DNA from: Muricauda sp. SCSIO 65647
GTDB lineage: Bacteria > Bacteroidota > Bacteroidia > Flavobacteriales > Flavobacteriaceae
Length of the DNA: 64,000 nucleotides
Direction: 5' to 3'
Assembly (NCBI RefSeq): GCF_021534965.1
Contig: NZ_CP091037.1
Span: forward strand, 2,024,501 to 2,088,500
Position numbers and translations under genes: made by a program. The notes beneath the pieces are model-generated. The model saw nothing but the letters and a program-made list of their open reading frames with translations. It made no database searches and was not told the DNA's origin. Of this stretch, positions 18,203-27,128 are shown in pieces. Numbering within the stretch: position 1 is the first letter of the stretch; every line of letters begins with the position of its first letter.

Positions 18203-19072
18203 TTGGAACTTGACCTTCAACAGATTCCCCGAGAAAAAACACTTACCAAAGAAGCATTCTTGAGGAAGTATTTTAGGCCTCAGAAACCTGTGGTCATCGA
18301 GAACTTCATTGAAGATTGGCCCGCGTATTCGAAATGGAATCTAGGGTACATGAAAAAGGTGGCGGGTGACAAAACGGTGCCATTGTACGATAACCGCCCC
18401 GTCAAACATGATGAAGGCTTCAATGAGCCTCATGCCAAAATGAAAATGGGCGATTACATCGACCTGTTAAGAAGTGAGCCCACCAAATACCGTATTTTTC
18501 TTTGGAACGTATTGAAAGAAGTGCCCGAGCTACAAAAAGATTTTTCATATCCTGATTTTGGGCTCCGTTTGATGAAAGGGCTTCCCATGTTGTTCTTTGG
18601 GGGGAGAGACAGCTACACGTTCATGCACTACGACATCGATTTGGCAAACATCTTCCACTTTCATTTTGAGGGAAAAAAAGAATGTATCCTCTTTCCCCAG
18701 TCTGAGACAAAATATCTTTATAAAATTCCCCATTCGTTGATTGTCAGGGAAGATATCGATTTTCATGACCCCAATTTGGAAAAATGGCCCGCACTGCAAA
18801 ATGCCCGAGGTCATATAGCACATTTAGAGCATGGCCAAGTACTTTATATACCAGAGGGTTATTGGCATTACATGCGATATGTGACGCCGGGTTTTTCAAT
18901 GAGTCTAAGGGCGATTGCCCGAAAGCCAAAAAATCTGGGCAGGGCACTTTACAATATTTTCTTCATGCGGCATTTTGACAATATGATGCGCAGGTTTAAG
19001 GGCCAAGCGTGGATTGATTGGAAGAATGATCAAGCGTTGATCAAGACCCATCGGGCGTTGGGTATTTCTTAG
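18203..19072 (+). CDS. JmjC/cupin-like oxygenase-type protein
   Basis: 289 residues from a TTG at 18203, the only usable start before the conserved RKYFRPQKPVVIENF block. Fold features of cupin_8/JmjC proteins: MHYDIDLANIFHF with His142 and Asp144 as two iron ligands, and VLYIPEGYWHYMRYV with His222 as third. Such proteins are 2-oxoglutarate- and Fe(II)-dependent hydroxylases of proteins or RNA. Substrate unknown. Its last 4 bases overlap the end of recX on the other strand. Confidence 0.82.
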   Translation: MELDLQQIPREKTLTKEAFLRKYFRPQKPVVIENFIEDWPAYSKWNLGYMKKVAGDKTVPLYDNRPVKHDEGFNEPHAKMKMGDYIDLLRSEPTKYRIFLWNVLKEVPELQKDFSYPDFGLRLMKGLPMLFFGGRDSYTFMHYDIDLANIFHFHFEGKKECILFPQSETKYLYKIPHSLIVREDIDFHDPNLEKWPALQNARGHIAHLEHGQVLYIPEGYWHYMRYVTPGFSMSLRAIARKPKNLGRALYNIFFMRHFDNMMRRFKGQAWIDWKNDQALIKTHRALGIS

Positions 19073-19551
19073 ATGAGCTCCTTTATTTTGGCATAGACCA
19101 AATCACTTTCCCAACCTCTATAAAGCAAATAATCGGCCAATTTTCTTTTGCGTTTCTGCGGATGTGTTTCATCAATCTGGGAAAGACGTTTTTTTGACAG
19201 CTCATCCAACGTATTCAAATAGTCAGCTTCATCTATTTCTTTCAAGGCACTTTTGATATTGAACCTTGAAATTCGGCGCTCTTGTAATTCAGAAACAATA
19301 CGTTTTTTGCCCCATTTTTTAATAGTGAACTTACCTCGTGCAAAACTTTTGGCAAAACGTTCTTCATTGAGGTAATTTTCTTTGATAAGATGGGCCATGA
19401 TATGGTCAATGGCCTCGGGAATCATATGTATCTCCCTGAGTTTCTGAACCACCTCTTGGTGACAACGTTCTTGATAGGCACAAAAGCGTTCCATTTTTCT
19501 TTGTGCCTCTGGTACCGATATGTGTCTTTTTGTCCTAATGGAAGAAAGCAT
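19069..19551 (-). CDS. recX: Regulatory protein RecX
   Basis: 160 residues, all helical, with the three-helix repeats typical of RecX: ERFCAYQERCHQEVVQKL, LNEERFAKSFARGKF and a C-terminal LLYRGWESDLVYAKI. RecX restrains RecA filaments. recA is not adjacent. The start codon overlaps the stop of the upstream glycosidase gene (TAATG), so it is probably translationally coupled to it. Confidence 0.88.
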   Translation of the reverse strand: MLSSIRTKRHISVPEAQRKMERFCAYQERCHQEVVQKLREIHMIPEAIDHIMAHLIKENYLNEERFAKSFARGKFTIKKWGKKRIVSELQERRISRFNIKSALKEIDEADYLNTLDELSKKRLSQIDETHPQKRKRKLADYLLYRGWESDLVYAKIKELI

Positions 19552-21926
19552 TACGGTTTCTCTGAAACCACGACCAATTTTTCATTTGAGGTGAGAAAAA
19601 CAGAATGCCCCTGTTCTTGAACGGTTTCGGCCTCTCCAATTTCCAAAGAGTAAGAGCCATCGGGGAGCTCAAGTCGTATGGTCCAATCAGGATTTGTCTG
19701 TGATACCTCGAGTCGCAATCCTTCCGAATCATCTTTATAGAAAATGGAAATTTCATTGTCGGCAACACTTATATTTTCAAGCGAAGCATTGTTCCATGAT
19801 GAGGGCATTTTTGGGCTGATGACCACTACTTTTTTGTGGGCCATGGGCCGTATCCCAAAAAACTGTTGCACGATGGGTATGGCAAAGGCGTAGATATTCC
19901 ATGCTTGAACCATCATACCGTAATCGGGTGAGACTTCGTACATGCTTCCCGGGAGGGCATAGCTGAAACTTCGTGTCATTCGTTTAAGATAACCTAATGC
20001 CTCATCTGGGCGGCCATAGTTGTTTTCGGCCACGGCCTGCACACCTGTGGGCAGGGTCATTACCGCCCCGGTATAAGAGAACACCTTACTACCCTCAAAT
20101 GAACCATCATCTTTGCCCGCAGATTCATCCCTGTCAATGCCCGTCACGAAAACGCCAAACGGATTTGTGAACTTTCTTGCCGTGTTCAAGGCGGTTATGG
20201 CTTTTGTAGAGTCGGCGATGCCCATTTCCATAGGAGTGTTGACCACCCAGTTGTGGTGCAGTACAAAAGGCTTCAACTCGTCAGAAGGGTTTTGTTGAAT
20301 CTGTTTTTTGGTCGCTTCAAGCTCTTCGATGGCCCAAGGTTTGTTCAAGGTATCGGCCCTGATCACGGCATCTTCGATCAAATGGATGGCCTGCTTGTCA
20401 GTGCCCAAGAAATCAGCATAAGAATTGAACTCTTCTGACCAAAACTCGTTATTGATTTTTTCTTTTAGTCGCTGAGCTGTATCAGCGTAACCCAATGCCA
20501 AATCTTCCTTTCCCAATTCTGCTGCCATTTTTGAGGCATCATCAAAGGCCCTTTGCGTGTAGGCGGCCACATCGATCATCTCGCTATCAAGACCATGTAT
20601 CTCCATCATACCGAAACCATCGGGAAACAAGTTTTTGTTGGTATCATTTTCGGCCAATAACCAGTCTAAACCCTTTTCGACGGTCGGAAAATATTTTTCA
20701 AGAAATTGTTTGTCGCCGTTCCATTTATATATTTCCCAAATAAGTGAGGCGAACTGTGGCGTTTCATTAATGTTACCTTCGTTGAAAACGGTACCGTTGG
20801 TCGACATTTCATGAATTATTTTTCCATTTCCGTTTAGGGCCATTGATACACTGTCAAGTAGTTTGATGGTGCTGTAAACAGGTTTGGTCTGACCCACGGT
20901 CATATACCCCCTGAGCGCATATTCGCTGTCAACACCAAACCACCATGGGTAATCGGGAATACCAGCCCCGATGCCCGTTCCGATTTCGGGAACGCTTCTG
21001 ACCAACCAATCACAATTGTATTTTAGCCATTCGAACGTCTGTTGTAAGTCTTCATTGGGAATGGTCAATTTAGATTGACTTGACAAGTCTTGGTAACGCT
21101 TTTTTTTCTCTTCTGCCAGTTCATGGAAATTTTTTTGCACGGTAGCATAGTTGTGCAAGGCATCTACACGTGAAGTATAAGATCCCGCTATGGTAAAGTT
21201 CATGATCTTATCAGAATTGGGTTGAAGGGAAATCGAATAGGCCAATGCGTTTGATTGACTATTTTCATCTGCTCTTCTAGGGATGGATTGGTTCGAATCG
21301 GGCAATAAGTCAGCCCCAAAAACAGTGAACCATGTATTTGACCCATCTTTCACTATCCATTTGTTTTTCTCAAATTCACCTGAATCAGGGCCATCGAACA
21401 TTTGGGTGCGTTCGCCCAACCATGTGGGCCTTAAATCAGTATGCCCAATGAACTCAAAGACTGCATCTTGGCTTTTTCCACTGCTATTTTTAATGACGAA
21501 CTGGACGAATACCGCCTGCTTGCCATCGGGCACGAACTGCCAACGCTCAACAACTATCCCCCTATCTGGGAAGTCAAAGATGTGCTTGTTTGCAAAAGGA
21601 TAGTTGGTGAACCCTGATGCTTTGTTCAAGGTCAGCGTATCGTTGTCGATGGTAAGTTTGGCATCGAAACCGTCCATCAACTTGATAGGGTGGTTCCAGA
21701 TACCGCCCATCTCTCCCTTTATGTGCCACCCTAGGGTGGGGAAGCTACCATCTTGGTGGCCGACCATATAAACGCGGTCACCGGCGGTCACGTAGGGTGA
21801 TTCGAGATATTCTTCCTTCCCTGTAATGGATGGGGAATCTTTAAGAACTTCTGAAAGTGTCTGTTGGGTTTCTGTTGAGCAGCCAAAAAGAAGGGCAGCA
21901 AAAAGACAATGGTAGATAGTTTTCAT
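19551..21926 (-). CDS. Glycogen-debranching-like (six-hairpin) glycosidase lipoprotein
   Basis: 791 residues from ATG 21926, chosen for the lipoprotein signal MKTIYHCLFAALLFGC (Cys16); the longer frame starts inside the upstream terminator. N-terminal beta-sandwich (about 30-270), then an (alpha/alpha)6 barrel with YPWWFGVDSEYALRGY, IHEMSTNGTVFNEGNINETP and FGMMEIHGLDSEMIDVAAY, as in amylo-alpha-1,6-glucosidase C-terminal domains; a small beta domain ends it. Likely exposed at the outer membrane and active on an oligosaccharide that cannot be named from sequence. No SusC/SusD pair is adjacent. Confidence 0.75.
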   Translation of the reverse strand: MKTIYHCLFAALLFGCSTETQQTLSEVLKDSPSITGKEEYLESPYVTAGDRVYMVGHQDGSFPTLGWHIKGEMGGIWNHPIKLMDGFDAKLTIDNDTLTLNKASGFTNYPFANKHIFDFPDRGIVVERWQFVPDGKQAVFVQFVIKNSSGKSQDAVFEFIGHTDLRPTWLGERTQMFDGPDSGEFEKNKWIVKDGSNTWFTVFGADLLPDSNQSIPRRADENSQSNALAYSISLQPNSDKIMNFTIAGSYTSRVDALHNYATVQKNFHELAEEKKKRYQDLSSQSKLTIPNEDLQQTFEWLKYNCDWLVRSVPEIGTGIGAGIPDYPWWFGVDSEYALRGYMTVGQTKPVYSTIKLLDSVSMALNGNGKIIHEMSTNGTVFNEGNINETPQFASLIWEIYKWNGDKQFLEKYFPTVEKGLDWLLAENDTNKNLFPDGFGMMEIHGLDSEMIDVAAYTQRAFDDASKMAAELGKEDLALGYADTAQRLKEKINNEFWSEEFNSYADFLGTDKQAIHLIEDAVIRADTLNKPWAIEELEATKKQIQQNPSDELKPFVLHHNWVVNTPMEMGIADSTKAITALNTARKFTNPFGVFVTGIDRDESAGKDDGSFEGSKVFSYTGAVMTLPTGVQAVAENNYGRPDEALGYLKRMTRSFSYALPGSMYEVSPDYGMMVQAWNIYAFAIPIVQQFFGIRPMAHKKVVVISPKMPSSWNNASLENISVADNEISIFYKDDSEGLRLEVSQTNPDWTIRLELPDGSYSLEIGEAETVQEQGHSVFLTSNEKLVVVSEKP

Positions 21927-21990
21927 AGTCGAAGTTGAACAGGTCGTTTTCCCAAAAATACCATATTGTGCTGAAATGTATGAAACAAAA

Positions 21991-22026
21991 AAAGCGGCGT
22001 CGCTCAATGCGACGCCGCTTTTTTAT
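21991..22026 (-). terminator. Intrinsic terminator of the RNase G/E gene
   Basis: Very stable 13-pair stem: 21991-22003 against 22009-22021 with loop of five bases, followed on the minus strand by a T run. It begins directly at the stop of the ribonuclease gene and separates it from the glycosidase lipoprotein gene. Confidence 0.92.
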
Positions 22027-23570
22027 CTTATGGTCTTGCCATCTTTGTCCTTAAAACGATATTCAAGGTATGTATAGGCATCCCTGGGCTGTATCTTGAC
22101 CCATTTTTTGTGCTCTAAAAACCATTTCGAGCGTATCGAGGGAAAACCTTTTGTCAAAAAGGCCGCAATGAAAGGGTGCAGGTTCAGTACAAGCCCCTTG
22201 TTCTTGTGCGGTCCATTCAGAATCCTCTCTAGATCGGTGTTGATTTTGTCGATCAAAACAATGGGGGCTTCAACCTCTTTGCCATTGACACTGGGTTTTT
22301 CCTCACTTGTTTTGATGTTCATTTCAGGTCTTACCCTTTGCCGGGTAATCTGCACCAGCCCGAATTTGCTGGGAGGAAGGATTTTGTGTTTTGCACGGTC
22401 ATCTTTCATTACTTCCCTTAGGTGGTCATAGAGTTTTCTTCTATGCTCGCCCTTGGTCATATCAATGAAGTCGATAACGATAATACCGCCCATATCGCGA
22501 AGCCGCAATTGTCTTGCAATTTCACTGGCCGCCAGTAAGTTTACCTCTAAAGCAGTATCTTCTTGGTTCTTTGCCTTGTTCGATCGATTGCCGCTGTTGA
22601 CATCGATAACATGTAAGGCCTCAGTGTGTTCGATGACCAAATAGGCCCCTTTGCTCATTGAGACCGTTTGGCCAAAAGAGGTCTTGATCTGCCGTTCGAT
22701 CCCGAATCGTTCATAAATGGGGGCCGAACCACTATAATGCTTTACAATGGAAACTTTTGGGGGGGCGATTTCATGCAAATAATCCTTGATTTGATCATAA
22801 AGCTCTTCATCATCTACATGGATACCGGTAAAACTGTCATTAAAAACATCCCTTAAAATAGAGGATGCCCTATTGAGTTCGACCAATACCTTTGATGGAT
22901 GCGGTGCCTTGTAGATCTTCTTGCAGAGTGCCGACCATTTGGTCAGCAGATTCTGTAGGTCTTTATCTAGTTCTGCAACTTTTTTGCCTTCTGCAACGGT
23001 TCTTATGATGACGCCAAACCCTTTTGGCTTGATACTTTTTACCAAACGTATCAATCTATCTTTTTCTTGTTTGCTCGCTATTTTCTGCGAGACCGATACC
23101 CTATCTGAAAAAGGCACCATGACCAAATAACGGCCTGCCAAAGACAGTTCAGAGCTGATTCTGGGGCCTTTGGTCGAGATGGGCTCTTTTACGATTTGTA
23201 CCAAAATAGATTGGTTGGCTTTTATCACATCATTGATACCGCCATTTTTATCAATGTCTTTTTCAAATGGAAAGTTTTTTAGGGAATAATCTCTAAGTTT
23301 CCCCGTACGAACTTGTTTGATGAATTTCAACAGTGAAGATAGTTGGGGGCCAAGATCATGGTAATGCAAGAACGCATCTTTTTCATACCCGACATCTACA
23401 AAAGCGGCGTTGAGCCCCGTGACGGGTTTTCTGATTTTGGCCAAAAAGATATCTCCGACAGAGAAATTGTTGTCGTCTTCATCTTTGTGCAATTCAATGA
23501 GCTTTCCATCTTTTAACAAGGCAAAATCGACTGCATCAGGACTAGATCTTACGATTAATTCTGTATTCAC
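22023..23570 (-). CDS. rng: Ribonuclease G/E family endoribonuclease
   Basis: 515 residues, close to E. coli RNase G (489) and without the long scaffold tail of RNase E. N-terminal S1-like domain (FSVGDIFLAKIRKPVTGLNAAFVDVGYEKDAFLHYHD), the RNase-H-like part, catalytic DNase I-like part with VIDVNSGN and IVIDFIDM (the two magnesium-binding Asp regions). The Zn-link CPxC is not evident. Role: rRNA and mRNA maturation and decay, in the cytoplasm. Two hairpins lie in its leader. Confidence 0.93.
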   Translation of the reverse strand: MNTELIVRSSPDAVDFALLKDGKLIELHKDEDDNNFSVGDIFLAKIRKPVTGLNAAFVDVGYEKDAFLHYHDLGPQLSSLLKFIKQVRTGKLRDYSLKNFPFEKDIDKNGGINDVIKANQSILVQIVKEPISTKGPRISSELSLAGRYLVMVPFSDRVSVSQKIASKQEKDRLIRLVKSIKPKGFGVIIRTVAEGKKVAELDKDLQNLLTKWSALCKKIYKAPHPSKVLVELNRASSILRDVFNDSFTGIHVDDEELYDQIKDYLHEIAPPKVSIVKHYSGSAPIYERFGIERQIKTSFGQTVSMSKGAYLVIEHTEALHVIDVNSGNRSNKAKNQEDTALEVNLLAASEIARQLRLRDMGGIIVIDFIDMTKGEHRRKLYDHLREVMKDDRAKHKILPPSKFGLVQITRQRVRPEMNIKTSEEKPSVNGKEVEAPIVLIDKINTDLERILNGPHKNKGLVLNLHPFIAAFLTKGFPSIRSKWFLEHKKWVKIQPRDAYTYLEYRFKDKDGKTIR

Positions 23571-23590
23571 CTGAATCGATTTTTACCCAT

Positions 23591-23654
23591 ACTGCAATTA
23601 TTTTGTGCAGTACAAGTGATTAAACATTATTCTGAAACCGGTTTTAGACCGGTT
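23591..23654 (-). other. Two hairpins in the leader of the RNase G/E gene
   Basis: ACTGCA (23591-23596) pairs with TGCAGT (23606-23611); AACCGGT (23636-23642) pairs with ACCGGTT (23648-23654), five-base loop. Both lie between the terminator of the upstream unit and the start of rng and neither has a T run, so they look like leader structure rather than terminators. Leader hairpins control E. coli rne; a similar role here is only inferred. Confidence 0.5.
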
Positions 23655-23705
23655 GAAATCCTTGTTGTGAATCTCTTATGTCAAAGAACGTATGGGTTTA
23701 AAATG

Positions 23706-23731
23706 AAAAAGTAGTCTTGCAACTACTTTTT
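23706..23731 (-). terminator. Intrinsic terminator overlapping the end of the 29-codon gene
   Basis: AAAAAGTAGT (23706-23715) pairs with ACTACTTTTT (23722-23731), loop CTTGCA. On the minus strand the T-rich arm follows the stem. It contains the stop codon of the small basic protein gene. Confidence 0.75.
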
Positions 23732-23812
23732 CTTATGTCGGTTGGCTCTCCTTCTCTTTTTTCTTTTATGGGTCGCCACCTTATGTCTTTTTCTTTTCTT
23801 ACCACTAGGCAT
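23723..23812 (-). CDS. 29-residue very basic protein, probably ribosomal (bS22/COX24-like)
   Basis: Reads MPSGKKRKRHKVATHKRKKR then RRANRHKKK and a TAG: 29 residues, 19 of them Lys, Arg or His. Very short Lys/Arg proteins of this type in Bacteroidota carry the AURKAIP1/COX24 motif seen in mitochondrial mS38 and mycobacterial bS22, so a small-subunit ribosomal protein is the best guess. It follows the HU gene by 27 bases and is closed by a terminator, which supports it being a real gene. Confidence 0.75.
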   Translation of the reverse strand: MPSGKKRKRHKVATHKRKKRRRANRHKKK

Positions 23813-23839
23813 AGGGTTCTCCTTTTAGGTTAGTAACTT

Positions 23840-24130
23840 TTATTTCACCTGTACGTTGCTTTTTACTCCCTCTACAAATACCTTGGCAGGCTTGAATGCA
23901 GGAATATTGTGCGCGGGAATCTTTATCGTGGTATTTTTAGAGATGTTTCTTCCGGTCTTTTCAGCTCTCGTCTTGATGATAAAGCTTCCGAAACCTCTCA
24001 GATAAACATTATCACCATTCTCCAAGGATGATTTTACCTCCTCCATAAAAGATTCAACAGTCGCTTGTACATCACCTTTTTCCATTCCCAGCTTCTCTGA
24101 GATCCTAGATACAATATCCGCTTTCGTCAT
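23840..24130 (-). CDS. HU-family DNA-binding protein
   Basis: 96 residues. The alpha-helical base (MTKADIVSRISEKLGMEKGDV) and the DNA-binding arms with GFGSFIIKTRAEKTGRNI and the intercalating Pro region IPAHNIPAFKPAK are typical of HU/IHF. Family role: bends DNA and compacts the nucleoid. Probably the first gene of a two-gene unit with the small basic protein. A perfect -7 box lies 35 bases upstream. Confidence 0.95.
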   Translation of the reverse strand: MTKADIVSRISEKLGMEKGDVQATVESFMEEVKSSLENGDNVYLRGFGSFIIKTRAEKTGRNISKNTTIKIPAHNIPAFKPAKVFVEGVKSNVQVK

Positions 24131-24164
24131 TTTGATAAATAAATTTTTCGATTTTTTAGGCTTG

Positions 24165-24172
24165 CAAATATA
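24165..24172 (-). promoter_or_regulatory. Promoter -7 box of the HU gene
   Basis: On the minus strand the bases read TATATTTG, matching TAnnTTTG. A transcript starting near 24161 would have a leader of about 31 bases. No TTG at the ideal distance. Confidence 0.5.
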
Positions 24173-24253
24173 TGAATTAATATCAATCTATGGGGTAAGC
24201 CCTTAAATTTTAAGTATATAAACTGCTACTTTTGCAGATTAGTATTTTTGAGG

Positions 24254-25291
24254 ATGGATTTTTCTGCGAAAATATTGGCCTGGTACCATGAAAACAAGCG
24301 TGAATTGCCATGGCGGAAAACCAATGACCCCTACAATATCTGGCTTTCCGAAGTGATGTTGCAACAGACTCGTGTGGCACAGGGTTTGCCCTATTACGAA
24401 AAGTTCATAAGAGCATTTCCGACGGTACATGACTTGGCCGCTGCCAGTGAAGAGAGGGTCTTGAAGCTTTGGCAAGGGCTAGGTTATTATTCTAGGGCAA
24501 GGAACATGCATGCAACCGCCAAGATAATTGTCGATGAACGGGGAGGAAGCTTCCCAGATACCCATAAAGACTTGTTGAAGCTGAAGGGCGTTGGCGACTA
24601 CACGGCCAGTGCCATAGCCTCAATTTGTTTTAATGAACCCCAGCCGGTGGTCGATGGCAATGTCTATAGGGTTTTGGCACGTTATTTCGGCGTTGATGTT
24701 GCTATTAATGCCCCAAAGGGGGCAAGATATTTCAAGGCACTTGCCAGAGAGGTGATGAGCATCGATAATATTCGAGATTACAACCAGGGTATCATGGAGT
24801 TTGGTGCCATTCAGTGTTCGCCTAGAAATCCTCGTTGTGGTTCATGCCCACTAAGTGACAGCTGTGTCGCACTTGCTGACAAAAGAATCGATGAATTGCC
24901 CATCAAACTCAAAAAACAAAAGATAAAGAATCGCTATTTTAACTATTTGGTTCTTTTTGACAAAGCCGGAAACACACTTTTAGAACAACGAAAGGGCAAA
25001 GGAATATGGCAGAACCTTTATCAATTTCCACTAATTGAATCAGAAGGCGAACTTGACAAAGAACTGCTTTTGGCGAAGGTCATATCCCAAAAAAAGTTCA
25101 AGGAGATAAAATCATTGGATCCAATTAACGAAGAGCCGATCGTGCACAAATTGTCTCACCAACACCTATACACCAGGTTTTGGAAGTTAAAACTTTCACA
25201 TACACTGAACGATGGAATATCATGGAAGAACATTATCGATTTTCCCGTTCCCGTTTTGTTGGCCGACTTCATCAAAACGTTTAAATTTTAG
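24254..25291 (+). CDS. mutY: A/G-specific adenine glycosylase
   Basis: 345 residues from ATG 24254; the TTG two codons earlier is less likely. Removes adenine mispaired with 8-oxoguanine. Catalytic Glu33 in WLSEVMLQQTR, helix-hairpin-helix LKGVGDYTASAI, catalytic Asp in VVDGNVYRV, [4Fe-4S] ligands in the Cys-x6-Cys-x2-Cys-x5-Cys block CSPRNPRCGSCPLSDSC, and a NUDIX-like C-terminal domain that recognises 8-oxoG. First gene of the mutY-ssb-gldE-gldD run conserved in flavobacteria. Confidence 0.97.
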   Translation: MDFSAKILAWYHENKRELPWRKTNDPYNIWLSEVMLQQTRVAQGLPYYEKFIRAFPTVHDLAAASEERVLKLWQGLGYYSRARNMHATAKIIVDERGGSFPDTHKDLLKLKGVGDYTASAIASICFNEPQPVVDGNVYRVLARYFGVDVAINAPKGARYFKALAREVMSIDNIRDYNQGIMEFGAIQCSPRNPRCGSCPLSDSCVALADKRIDELPIKLKKQKIKNRYFNYLVLFDKAGNTLLEQRKGKGIWQNLYQFPLIESEGELDKELLLAKVISQKKFKEIKSLDPINEEPIVHKLSHQHLYTRFWKLKLSHTLNDGISWKNIIDFPVPVLLADFIKTFKF

Positions 25292-25315
25292 TACTTTTGA
25301 CCATAATATAGAACT

Positions 25316-25777
25316 ATGAGCGGAACATTGAACAAAGTAATGCTGATCGGGCATTTGGGCGATGAGGTTAAGATACACTACTTTGAGGGCGGGGGTTGCG
25401 TTGCCAGATTTCCTTTGGCCACCAATGAAACCTATACCAACAGGCAAACCGGTGAAAAAGTGACCAATACCGACTGGCACAATATCGTGGTCAGAAACAA
25501 AGCCGCAGAGATTTGTGAAAAATACCTAAGTAAGGGTGATAAGGTCTATGTCGAGGGAAGACTCAAAAATAGACAATGGCAAGGCGAAGATGGCAATACC
25601 AGATACACTACAGAGGTACATGTACATGATTTTACCTTTTTGTCGACCAAAAAGGAAAGTATGGAAAATGCCTCGTCTGTTCAACAAACCCAAACAGCAG
25701 CCAAACCGGCCCAAACCGAGCCAACACAACCGATTGCTGCCAATGAGCAGGAACCTGAAGACGATCTGCCCTTTTAG
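25316..25777 (+). CDS. ssb: Single-stranded DNA-binding protein
   Basis: 153 residues. OB-fold from MSGTLNKVMLIGHLGDEVKI to about residue 110, with TDWHNIVVRNKAAEICEKYL and VYVEGRLKNRQW, a Gln/Pro/Thr-rich linker and the acidic tip DDLPF that recruits repair and replication proteins. 24 bases after mutY. Confidence 0.97.
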   Translation: MSGTLNKVMLIGHLGDEVKIHYFEGGGCVARFPLATNETYTNRQTGEKVTNTDWHNIVVRNKAAEICEKYLSKGDKVYVEGRLKNRQWQGEDGNTRYTTEVHVHDFTFLSTKKESMENASSVQQTQTAAKPAQTEPTQPIAANEQEPEDDLPF

Positions 25778-25799
25778 ACAAGATTTTTATTTTTGACTT

Positions 25800-27128
25800 T
25801 TGGACCCAGAGCCCTATTGTTTATTCTTACCGTTGTTTTCTTTTACTGTCACCTTTGTGGTCAATGTAGTGGTGCTTGTACTGCTTTTGGCCTGTTCTGC
25901 CCTTATTTCTGGTGCTGAGGTGGCCCTGTTCGGACTTTCGCAGACCAACCTCAATGAAATTGAAGAAAAAGACACTTCCAGGGGACGGCTCATCATTAAA
26001 CTACTTGAGAAACCAAAAAAATTGTTGGCCACTATACTGATTGCCAATAATGCCATCAATATTGGCATTGTATTGTTGTTCAGCGTTATCGGCGACACGC
26101 TGTTTGCCAGTATTGACCAGACTTTGTTCGGCTTTATTTCGGTAAGGTTTGTTTTAGAGGTAATCTTGGCCACTTTTTTGATCTTGATGTTTGGCGAGAT
26201 CTTACCAAAAATATATGCGAACAGAAACCGCATGCGGTTTTCCCATTTTATGGCGTTGCCCTTAAACATGTTTGATAGATTGTTCTATCCATTGAGTATG
26301 CCTATGCGCTCGGCGACCATTTATCTACAAGAGAAGCTGGGCAGGCAAAAATCCAATTTTGGGGTTGATCATCTCTCACAGGCCCTGGAACTTACTTCAG
26401 AGGGCGATACCACCAAAGAAGAACAGAAGATTTTAGAGGGCATAGTTTCTTTCGGAAATACCGATACCAAACAGGTAATGCGTCCTCGTATCGATATCTT
26501 CGCCCTGAACGAGGAGATGAAATTTTCTGAAGTGCTGGAAGAGATAAAAAAGAACGGTTATTCAAGAATTCCGGTGTTTTCAGAGAATATGGACAATGTT
26601 TTGGGCGTTCTCTATGTAAAGGATCTTTTGCCTTACATCGACCGTAAATCGTTCAATTGGATAACCCTTATTCGTGAACCCTATTTTGTGCCAGAGAACA
26701 AGAAACTTGACGATCTGTTGTTGGAGTTTCAAGAACAGAAAAAGCATTTGGCCATTGTGGTCGATGAATATGGCGGTACTTCAGGCATTGTCACCCTCGA
26801 AGATATTATCGAGGAAATAGTCGGTGATATCAGTGATGAGTTTGATGATGAGGACTTGATCTTTTCAAAACTCGATGAGCGCAACTATGTTTTTGAGGGA
26901 AAGACCACCTTGAAAGATTTCTATAGGGTGGTCAAGATTGAAGATGAAACCATTTTTGAGGAAAATAAGGGAGAATCAGAAACAATTGCCGGTTTTGTGT
27001 TGGAAATTGCAGGGAGCTTCCCCAAGCGTGGTGAGAAGGTACAGTTTGAGGACTATCAATTTGTGGTCGAGAGCCTCGACAAAAAACGGTTAAAACAGAT
27101 AAAGGTAACATTGCCCCATGAAGTATAG
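25800..27128 (+). CDS. gldE: Gliding-motility-associated CNNM/CorC-type protein GldE
   Basis: 442 residues from a TTG at 25800 (LDPEPYCLF); no ATG is available before the first membrane segment. Order: four-segment CNNM (DUF21) domain (about 15-190, with LISGAEVALFGLSQTN), a CBS-domain pair (about 215-335, VMRPRIDIFAL; HLAIVVDEYGGTSGIVTLEDIIEEIVGDI) and a C-terminal CorC_HlyC domain. Related to ion-efflux proteins; in flavobacteria it supports gliding/type IX secretion through its neighbour GldD. Overlaps gldD by 11 bases. Confidence 0.92.
   Translation: MDPEPYCLFLPLFSFTVTFVVNVVVLVLLLACSALISGAEVALFGLSQTNLNEIEEKDTSRGRLIIKLLEKPKKLLATILIANNAINIGIVLLFSVIGDTLFASIDQTLFGFISVRFVLEVILATFLILMFGEILPKIYANRNRMRFSHFMALPLNMFDRLFYPLSMPMRSATIYLQEKLGRQKSNFGVDHLSQALELTSEGDTTKEEQKILEGIVSFGNTDTKQVMRPRIDIFALNEEMKFSEVLEEIKKNGYSRIPVFSENMDNVLGVLYVKDLLPYIDRKSFNWITLIREPYFVPENKKLDDLLLEFQEQKKHLAIVVDEYGGTSGIVTLEDIIEEIVGDISDEFDDEDLIFSKLDERNYVFEGKTTLKDFYRVVKIEDETIFEENKGESETIAGFVLEIAGSFPKRGEKVQFEDYQFVVESLDKKRLKQIKVTLPHEV

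Noticed and set aside
25814-26269. Minus-strand open frame of 151 codons opposite gldE
   Set aside because: Antisense to the membrane domain of gldE; its Thr/Lys-rich translation is a mirror of hydrophobic codons.
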